From NCBI GenBank assembly GCA_013314715.1, contig JABUFC010000032.1, positions 1-40,732 on the forward strand: 40,732 nucleotides of DNA. Reading direction: 5' to 3'. Below the pieces are notes generated by a model. It did no database searches and was not told where the DNA came from. It worked only from the letters and a program-made list of their open reading frames with translations. Shown here piece by piece: positions 35,356-40,732 of the stretch. A program made the position numbers and the translations under genes. The DNA is from Bacteroidales bacterium (GTDB lineage: Bacteria > Bacteroidota > Bacteroidia > Bacteroidales > GWA2-32-17). How positions within the stretch are numbered: position 1 is the stretch's first letter; each line of letters opens with the position of its first letter.

Positions 35356-36777
35356 ATGTTTAAGCCTATATATACGTTTTTACTATTATTGGCTATTTTT
35401 TTGTTTTTTTTTATTTTATCACTATTACCTATTCCATCAAAATTTTATTTAAATCAGATTGAAATTAAAATTCCAAAACTCAACTTATCATTTCAAACAA
35501 AAGTACCTACAACCAACAAAAAAGCAAAACTTATAATTCAGTCATTCAATACACCCGATACCATCACAAATACAGATACCACCGTAAGTTTAATTACCTT
35601 ACCTGTAAGTCAATCTATTGAGTACCCAGATAGCAATAGTTCAAGCTTAAATTTATTTTTTAAAGCAATCGAATCTGAACCCAAAATACACATTTTGCAT
35701 TATGGCGATAGTCAAATAGAGGGCGACCGCATTACGGGTTATATACGTCAACACTTTCAAACCAACTGGGGTGGATCGGGAGCTGGTTGTATTATTCCAG
35801 TTAAAGTTAATGGCATTGTACAAGCAATTGATGTTGAAAATAAAGGAAATTGGAAAAGATACACACTGTATGGAAATAAAAATAAAAAAATTAAACACCG
35901 CAAATACGGACCTTTACTACAATTTGTTCGTTATGCCCCAATTGCCGATTCACTCATTAACGATAGCATCATTTACGAAGCATCATTGATTTTTAAATCA
36001 AACAGTAATGCATATAGTTCTAATTTTAAATTTAATACGATTCAACTTTATTATGGTAACCTTAAACGACCTGTATTACTTCAATACTACGATGGCGATA
36101 ATTTTATTGGGATGAAAACCTTAAACCCCACTCAGGCAGAACAAATTATATCATTAGATTTTGAACAACAACCCAAAGAAGTTGTATTAGAATTTGTGGG
36201 TAAAGATAGTCCCGATATATATGGTGTTAGCTTTGAATCGGCAAGAGGTATTTGGGTCGATAATGTACCTATGCGTGGTAGTTCGGGAACCGATATTGCA
36301 AGGGCTTCACTAGGTCATGTTGCAGCATTCTATAAAAACATAAATGTTAAATTGATTATTTATCAATTTGGTGTTAATGTAGTGCCCTATTTTTCCGACA
36401 ATTATAACTTTTACGAACAATGGGTATATCAGCAATTGCATTTTTTAAAACAAGCCAACCCCGAAATGAGTATTTTGGTGGTGGGCGTTTCGGATATGTC
36501 GATGAATACCGACTCGGGATTGGTATCGTATCCTAATATTGAAGCCATTCGAGATGCTCAAAAAAGAGCCGCTTTTAAAGCAGGTTGCGCTTTTTGGGAT
36601 ACCTATCAAGCTATGGGTGGACGCAATTCAATGCCCGAATGGGTTAAATCTGGTTTTGCCGCCAAAGACTATACTCATTTTACACCTCAAGGAGCAAAAA
36701 AAATTGCTACCATGCTCTATAATGCCATTTATAACGATTACATCAAATTTAAAAAAATAAAAAAAATATCACTTTGA
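35356..36777 (+). CDS. Membrane-anchored SGNH hydrolase-like protein (first of a pair)
   Basis: The 473-residue protein has one N-terminal membrane anchor (~5-27) and an extracytoplasmic SGNH/GDSL fold. Block I is ILHYGDSQIEG (Ser119), a central FGVNV block follows, and block V is DYTHFTPQGAKKI (Asp438, His441), so the catalytic triad looks complete. Proteins of this type next to an MBOAT gene act as periplasmic O-acetyltransferases or esterases on glycans, as in the AlgI/AlgJ/AlgX and PatA/PatB systems. A Thr/Ser-rich linker (~65-100) separates anchor and domain. Its stop overlaps the TTG start of the next gene. Confidence 0.8.
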   Translation: MFKPIYTFLLLLAIFLFFFILSLLPIPSKFYLNQIEIKIPKLNLSFQTKVPTTNKKAKLIIQSFNTPDTITNTDTTVSLITLPVSQSIEYPDSNSSSLNLFFKAIESEPKIHILHYGDSQIEGDRITGYIRQHFQTNWGGSGAGCIIPVKVNGIVQAIDVENKGNWKRYTLYGNKNKKIKHRKYGPLLQFVRYAPIADSLINDSIIYEASLIFKSNSNAYSSNFKFNTIQLYYGNLKRPVLLQYYDGDNFIGMKTLNPTQAEQIISLDFEQQPKEVVLEFVGKDSPDIYGVSFESARGIWVDNVPMRGSSGTDIARASLGHVAAFYKNINVKLIIYQFGVNVVPYFSDNYNFYEQWVYQQLHFLKQANPEMSILVVGVSDMSMNTDSGLVSYPNIEAIRDAQKRAAFKAGCAFWDTYQAMGGRNSMPEWVKSGFAAKDYTHFTPQGAKKIATMLYNAIYNDYIKFKKIKKISL

Positions 36778-37985
36778 AAAAATATCTATACCATATTGCT
36801 CTGTTGTTTATGAGTATTGTTTTATATGCTCAAAATGATACGAACTCTTATCCTTTTCTACGTAATGATAGCAATATGTTTATTTTTTGGGGTAATCAGT
36901 GCAATTACGACAGCTTATTTTTAAAATTTAATGATTTGCAAATTACCGGTGAACATCAAATTCGCATTTTACACATTGGCGATTCGCATGTACAAGCCGA
37001 CATCTTTACCAATCAGATACGTAAAAATTTTGCCAATACCTTTTTTCATCTACTGGGACCTCCATCTATTGCTTTCCCTTATGGTATTATTAAATCAAAC
37101 AACCCCGTTACAGCAAAGCTTTTGTGCAACGGCAATTGGGAAGGGTTTACATTGGTCGGAAAATCGCAAGCACAATCATTACTTGGATTTACTGCCATTA
37201 CACGCGATACTTGTCATTCAAAGCTTATGTTTACTATAAATAAGAGAGCTATTCAAAATGTTAGTTTTAATAAAATATTGCTTTTTACCAATAACGACAG
37301 CCTCAATACGGTATTGCACTCAGCTTCTGTAACAAAGCACCATTATTCGTTGCTCAACGATAGTATTGCCATACGACAATTCAATTTAAACAACTACCTC
37401 GATACCATTCATTTTGATATTCATTTAAAATCCGATTCTATACCATTTATTTTGTATGGACTTGTTGCCATGAACGATGATCCAGGAATTGTTTATCATT
37501 CATTAGGTTTTAACGGAGCCAAAGCTACCACCTTTTTAAATACTTTGCTCCCCGAATACATTAGAATTATGCAATACGATTGGGTTATCATTTCTTTAGG
37601 AACCAACGATTGTTATTTGGCAAAAATGGATAGTATATTAGCCTATCGGTCGTTTGAGCAACTTATACGAAACATCAAAAAACTTAATCCTCATGTACCC
37701 ATTTTGCTTACAACTCCTATGGAGCATTATCGCAAACGAAAAATTTTAAACACGAATGTGGTTAAAATGAGGGACATATTATTGCAAGTTGCTAAAAATG
37801 AGCATTGTGCTGTTTGGGATTTGTATCGCGTTGCCGGTGGACATGGCAGCATGATGCAATGGTATCGCCATCGCTTAACTGCTGGTGATAAACTTCACCT
37901 AAATGCTAACGGATACCATCTTGTAGGAAATTTATTTTTCGAAGCATTTATGAATACTTATTTAAATGGCTTTTTAGTAGAATGA
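36774..37985 (+). CDS. Secreted SGNH hydrolase-like protein (second of a pair), TTG start
   Basis: The 403-residue protein begins at TTG, overlapping the previous stop as TTGA. No ATG is available upstream of the clear signal peptide (MKKYLYHIALLFMSIVLYAQ). SGNH blocks are ILHIGDSHVQAD (Ser71), ISLGTNDCYLA (the G-x-N-D block) and DKLHLNANGYHL (Asp372, His375). Unlike its neighbour it has a textbook GTND block and a cleavable signal. Expected role: acetyl transfer or removal on a surface glycan with the MBOAT partner, whose start overlaps its stop (ATGA). Confidence 0.82.
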   Translation: MKKYLYHIALLFMSIVLYAQNDTNSYPFLRNDSNMFIFWGNQCNYDSLFLKFNDLQITGEHQIRILHIGDSHVQADIFTNQIRKNFANTFFHLLGPPSIAFPYGIIKSNNPVTAKLLCNGNWEGFTLVGKSQAQSLLGFTAITRDTCHSKLMFTINKRAIQNVSFNKILLFTNNDSLNTVLHSASVTKHHYSLLNDSIAIRQFNLNNYLDTIHFDIHLKSDSIPFILYGLVAMNDDPGIVYHSLGFNGAKATTFLNTLLPEYIRIMQYDWVIISLGTNDCYLAKMDSILAYRSFEQLIRNIKKLNPHVPILLTTPMEHYRKRKILNTNVVKMRDILLQVAKNEHCAVWDLYRVAGGHGSMMQWYRHRLTAGDKLHLNANGYHLVGNLFFEAFMNTYLNGFLVE

Positions 37986-39499
37986 ACGATTGGTTGATAA
38001 ACATATTAACGTATCACGATAACGAGCCTTTGTTGTTTACACAACTCTATTTCTGGATATTTTTGGGCTTAGTCATGTTGGTTTATTCGTTTATATACAA
38101 ACATAATACATGGCGTAATGCTTATTTATTTGTTGTTTCGTTGTTTTTTTATTATAAGTCGGGCGGATACTTTTTTTCGCTTTTAATTCTATCTACGCTC
38201 ATCGACTACACGGCAGGGTTGATGATTGCTTCGACCCGCAAAAAGTTTAAACGCCGATTGTGGTTAATCATCAGCCTTGTTATGAATTTAGGCTTATTGG
38301 CATATTTCAAATATGCTTATTTCTTTACCGACTTAGTAAATCAATTGTTCGATACTCATTGGGAGGTAAATAATGTTTTGGCTCAATATACCAATAGCTG
38401 GTTTGGAACATCGTTCGATGTATCGACTATTATTTTGCCCGTAGGCATTTCGTTTTACACTTTCCAAACAATGAGCTATACCATTGATGTATATCGACGC
38501 AAACTAAAACCCGTAAAAAATATAGTTGATTTTGGCTTTTATGTTACTTTTTTTCCGCAATTAGTAGCCGGTCCTATTGTGCGAGCATCGGAATTTATAC
38601 CGCAGTTGTTCCAAAAATATCAACTTACAAAAGCCGAATTTTCGTATGCTGTTTTTTTAATTCTGAATGGATTGATAAAAAAAATGCTCATCAGCGACTA
38701 TATTTCGGTAAATTTTGTAGATAGAGTGTTCGATAATCCATCGGCTTTTTCGGGAGTAGAAAACCTATTGGCTGTTTATGGGTATGCCATACAAATTTAT
38801 TGCGATTTTAGTGGATATACCGATATTGCCATTGGCGTTGCTTTGTTACTTGGCTTTCGACTTCCGGTTAATTTTAATTCTCCTTACAAAGCTACAAATA
38901 TCACCGATTTTTGGCGACGCTGGCACATATCGTTGAGTTCGTGGCTGAGGGATTATTTGTATATTTCGCTGGGTGGCAACCGCAAAGGACGTGTACGCCA
39001 AAACATCAACCTTATGCTAACCATGTTGTTGGGTGGCTTATGGCATGGAGCACACCTTCGTTTTATTATTTGGGGCGGTATTCACGGATTATCGCTCATG
39101 CTCCACAAAGGCTTTATGCAAATGAAATGGGCTATACCTACCCAACGCTGGTGGGGACGCTTAATAAGTGTATTTATTACATTTAATTTGGTTTGCTTAA
39201 CGTGGATTTTTTTCCGTGCAAGCGATATGCAAAATATAGGTATTATGTTTAAACAAATATTTACCTCGTTTCATGCCAGCATATTAGTCGATTTTACCAA
39301 AGCTTACCCAACAGTTATTTTTTTAATGATGCTGGCTTACGGTGTTCATTGGCTGCCAGCTTGGTTTAAAGAATGGTATCGAGGTGTGTTTATTAAAACA
39401 CCTCTATGGTTAAAAATGATAATTGTTATTTTGGTTATTTTGGTGCTTTATCAAGCCAAATCGAGCAATATTCAGCCTTTTATTTATTTCCAGTTTTAG
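37982..39499 (+). CDS. MBOAT family O-acyltransferase (AlgI-like)
   Basis: The 505-residue polytopic membrane protein has about ten hydrophobic segments and the MBOAT signatures FPQLVAGPIVRASEF, CDFSGYTDIAIG, DFWRRWHISLSSWLRDYLY (His315) and LLGGLWHGAHLRFIIWGGIHG (putative catalytic His355). AlgI-type proteins move an acyl group, usually acetyl, across the inner membrane for O-acetylation of exported polysaccharide or peptidoglycan. The two upstream SGNH proteins, translationally coupled to it, are the likely periplasmic partners. It is the last gene of the par run; no clear terminator follows. Confidence 0.92.
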   Translation: MNDWLINILTYHDNEPLLFTQLYFWIFLGLVMLVYSFIYKHNTWRNAYLFVVSLFFYYKSGGYFFSLLILSTLIDYTAGLMIASTRKKFKRRLWLIISLVMNLGLLAYFKYAYFFTDLVNQLFDTHWEVNNVLAQYTNSWFGTSFDVSTIILPVGISFYTFQTMSYTIDVYRRKLKPVKNIVDFGFYVTFFPQLVAGPIVRASEFIPQLFQKYQLTKAEFSYAVFLILNGLIKKMLISDYISVNFVDRVFDNPSAFSGVENLLAVYGYAIQIYCDFSGYTDIAIGVALLLGFRLPVNFNSPYKATNITDFWRRWHISLSSWLRDYLYISLGGNRKGRVRQNINLMLTMLLGGLWHGAHLRFIIWGGIHGLSLMLHKGFMQMKWAIPTQRWWGRLISVFITFNLVCLTWIFFRASDMQNIGIMFKQIFTSFHASILVDFTKAYPTVIFLMMLAYGVHWLPAWFKEWYRGVFIKTPLWLKMIIVILVILVLYQAKSSNIQPFIYFQF

Positions 39500-39543
39500 C
39501 AGTTTTGAGTTACTATCAATCATCAATTGGTGTAAATACAAGA

Positions 39544-39661
39544 CCTTTGCAAAACTTTTTTTTGTCATTACGATTCGTCTCATGTAATTGAGAAGAAGCA
39601 ATATAAATGATTGAACTTTTTATAGCAATAAACGAGTACGTTTTTTTTAGTTTTGCAAAGG
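39544..39661. mobile_element. 118-bp MITE-like element with perfect 13-bp terminal inverted repeats
   Basis: CCTTTGCAAAACT (39544-39556) is the exact reverse complement of AGTTTTGCAAAGG (39649-39661). The 92-nt interior is AT-rich, has T-runs just inside both arms, and encodes nothing. This is the form of a miniature transposable element. No target-site duplication is obvious (left flank ACAAGA, right flank GCTCAA). It lies 45 nt after the MBOAT stop and 16 nt before the CRISPR-like array. A long-armed terminator is a less likely reading because of the 92-nt gap. Confidence 0.55.
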
Positions 39662-39677
39662 GCTCAAAGTTGTCGAA

Positions 39678-39812
39678 GTCTTAATCCTTGTTTTTCCTAT
39701 TGTAGCAAAAGGATTCGTCCGAATGCCAACTACAAAAAACACTACTCAGGAATTTAGTTCGCTTTGGCTCCTAAATTCCTATTCGGAACGAAAATGGACC
39801 ATGTACTACGAC
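39678..39812 (-). repeat. Split repeat L1 (98-nt insert)
   Basis: The unit starts with the normal repeat beginning (GTCTTAATCCTTGTTTT) and ends with AATGGACCATGTACTACGAC. Between them lie 98 nt holding nested inverted repeats: AGGAATTTAG (39748-39757) with CTAAATTCCT (39771-39780), perfect, 13-nt loop; and outside it TTCGTCCGAAT (39714-39724) with ATTCGGAACGAA (39781-39792), imperfect. L2 is the same unit with three base changes. Confidence 0.75.
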
Positions 39813-39850
39813 ACCCACATTTCCAAATTTCCTAATTTCCACATTACCAT
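39813..39850. repeat. Recurrent 38-nt sequence S, copy 1
   Basis: It occupies a spacer position but recurs four times here. After its first three bases it is built of 8-nt units: CACATTTC, CAAATTTC, CTAATTTC, CACATTAC. Copy 1 differs from copy 3 only at its last base. Confidence 0.75.
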
Positions 39851-39923
39851 GTCTTAATCCTTGCGAAGTTCTTCCAAACAACGTTAGTTGTTGGTAGAAT
39901 TTTAATGGACAATGCACGACGAC
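39851..39923 (-). repeat. Split repeat M1 (36-nt palindromic insert)
   Basis: The first 13 nt (GTCTTAATCCTTG) and last 24 nt of the repeat flank a 36-nt insert (39864-39899). The insert contains CCAAACAAC (39874-39882) and GTTGTTGG (39887-39894), an 8-bp stem with one bulged A and a GTTA loop. The repeat end is the variant GCACGACGAC, shared with M3. Confidence 0.75.
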
Positions 39924-39961
39924 ACCCACATTTTCAAATTTCCTAATTTCCACATTACCAC
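39924..39961. repeat. Recurrent 38-nt sequence S, copy 2
   Basis: It is identical to copy 3 except for one C-to-T change in the first TTTCC. It lies between M1 and M2. Confidence 0.75.
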
Positions 39962-40034
39962 GTCTTAATCCTTGCGAAGTTCTTCCAAACAACGCTAGTT
40001 GTTGGTAAAATTTTAATGGACAATGTACTACGAC
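39962..40034 (-). repeat. Split repeat M2 (36-nt palindromic insert)
   Basis: It has the same insert position and length as M1, with two base changes (GCTA in the hairpin loop and TAAAA near the insert end). The repeat end is the consensus GTACTACGAC. It borders the clean core of the array. Confidence 0.75.
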
Positions 40035-40449
40035 AGTTTATGAAAAAGTTAATAGTAATAAGCAATCATGAGTCTTAATCCTTGTTTTAATGGACAATGT
40101 ACTACGACACCATGTATTAAACGGCTATAAAAAAGCCGTAAGAGGTCTTAATCCTTGTTTTAATGGACAATGTACTACGACTTCTCTTCATTGAGAATGG
40201 TTCAATTATTGCAATGACGTCTTAATCCTTGTTTTAATGGACAATGTACTACGACAAAACAAAAAATTAATCGTGATTTCAAATCATGATCCGTCTTAAT
40301 CCTTGTTTTAATGGACAATGTACTACGACATGTATGCAAAGATATTTGTACAATCGAATGTATAAAAAAGTCTTAATCCTTGTTTTAATGGACAATGTAC
40401 TACGACATAATAATTATGTCGATTTGCCTAATCTCGAAACAATAAAAGG

Positions 40450-40584
40450 GTCTTAATCCTTGTTTTTCCTATTGTAGCAAAAGGATTCGTCCGAATGCCA
40501 ACTACAAAAATCACTGCTCAGGAATTTAGTTTGCTTTGGCTCCTAAATTCCTATTCGGAACGAAAATGGACCATGTACTACGAC
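40450..40584 (-). repeat. Split repeat L2 (98-nt insert)
   Basis: It has the same 135-nt structure as L1, with three substitutions. The perfect 10-bp inverted repeat is at 40520-40529 and 40543-40552; two of the changes fall outside this stem and one falls in its loop. Confidence 0.75.
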
Positions 40585-40622
40585 ACCCACATTTCCAAAT
40601 TTCCTAATTTCCACATTACCAC
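40585..40622. repeat. Recurrent 38-nt sequence S, copy 3
   Basis: This copy follows L2 as copy 1 follows L1, and precedes M3 as copy 1 precedes M1. Confidence 0.75.
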
Positions 40623-40695
40623 GTCTTAATCCTTGCGAAGTTCTTCCAAACAACGTTAGTTGTTGGTAGAATTTTAATGGACTATGCACGACGAC
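40623..40695 (-). repeat. Split repeat M3 (36-nt palindromic insert)
   Basis: The insert is identical to that of M1. The repeat end has the same GCACGACGAC variant plus one extra change (GGACTATG instead of GGACAATG). Confidence 0.75.
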
Positions 40696-40732
40696 ACCCA
40701 CATTTCCAAATTTCCTAATTTCCACATTACCA
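40696..40732. repeat. Recurrent sequence S, copy 4, cut by the window end
   Basis: The first 37 bases match copy 3 exactly, then the window stops. Confidence 0.75.

Larger units (their letters stand above)
39678..40732 (-). CRISPR. CRISPR-like array with split repeats, truncated by the window end
   Basis: Five clean 37-nt repeats lie at 40072-40108, 40145-40181, 40219-40255, 40293-40329 and 40370-40406; each begins GTCTTAATCCTTG and ends CAATGTACTACGAC. Spacers are 40035-40071 (37 nt), 40109-40144 (36), 40182-40218 (37), 40256-40292 (37), 40330-40369 (40) and 40407-40449 (43), all different. Outside this core, five repeat copies (39678, 39851, 39962, 40450, 40623) are interrupted internally by palindromic inserts and alternate with a recurring 38-nt sequence. 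On the minus strand the repeat ends AAGGATTAAGAC, like the 5' handle of type I/III crRNAs, so transcription from right to left, with leader and cas genes beyond the window, is inferred. No cas gene is visible. Confidence 0.75.

Noticed and set aside
39851-39923. M or L unit as a tracrRNA-like anti-repeat
   Set aside because: The repeat parts are in the same orientation as the array repeats, not complementary to them, so they could not pair with the crRNA repeat.
39771-39992. Minus-strand open frame across the L, S and M repeat units
   Set aside because: It translates the repeats themselves (RTSQGL and GNVEIRKF recur with the DNA repeats), with no independent start context. Open frames in such AT-poor palindromes are expected by chance.
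40543-40725. Second minus-strand open frame across the right-hand repeat block
   Set aside because: It is the same repeat-derived peptide as at 39771-39992, so not a gene.
39678-40732. Integron cassette array with attC sites of variable length
   Set aside because: The clean repeats are identical 37-mers, the intervals are only 36-43 nt and non-coding, and no paired RYYYAAC/GTTRRRY core sites are seen.

Overview
The window is a low-GC chromosomal segment from a member of the Bacteroidota, probably a free-living or environmental Bacteroidales or Flavobacteriia-like lineage. Supporting signs are type IX secretion (T9SS) C-terminal sorting domains on at least four secreted proteins, a fused SecDF, a Bat aerotolerance operon, promoters of the TTTG / TAnnTTTG type, and few Shine-Dalgarno sequences. 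Both edges cut features: a secreted protein is open at the left edge, and a CRISPR-like array runs off the right edge.

Layout. 1-8523: three secreted T9SS cargo proteins (tail of a gliding-motility type CTD protein, a C10 cysteine protease, and a ~2070-residue surface protein). 8550-13650: nucleoside-recognition membrane protein (minus strand), peptidase E, and SecDF followed by a two-way terminator. 13708-15099: another secreted T9SS protein (minus strand). 15408-19831: a tight four-gene run (TPR protein, PorE-like OmpA protein, RIC-like hemerythrin, LuxR regulator with a degenerate receiver), converging on truA. 20836-29387: moxR, a small secreted protein, DUF58, a BatD-like protein, batA, a fused batB-batC, batD and batE. 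29392-31223 (minus strand): corA, tRNA-Gly, tRNA-Thr, folE. 31561-39499: parA, parB, DUF5683, a LysM lytic transglycosylase, two SGNH hydrolase-like proteins and an MBOAT acyltransferase, in one close-packed run linking chromosome segregation genes to cell-wall and glycan-modification genes.

39500-40732 is the most unusual part. A 118-bp element with perfect 13-bp terminal inverted repeats is followed by a CRISPR-like array. The array has five clean 37-nt repeats and spacers of 36-43 nt. Five further repeat copies are split near the same internal point by palindromic inserts: a 36-nt insert in three copies and a 98-nt insert in two. One 38-nt spacer-sized sequence with 8-nt periodicity occurs four times, always next to a split repeat. 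Several of the unique spacers contain inverted repeats, two of them long. No cas genes lie in the window, so the system type cannot be fixed; the 3' end of the minus-strand repeat (GGATTAAGAC) suggests transcription from right to left.

All functions are assigned by reading motifs and architecture by eye; no database search was possible.
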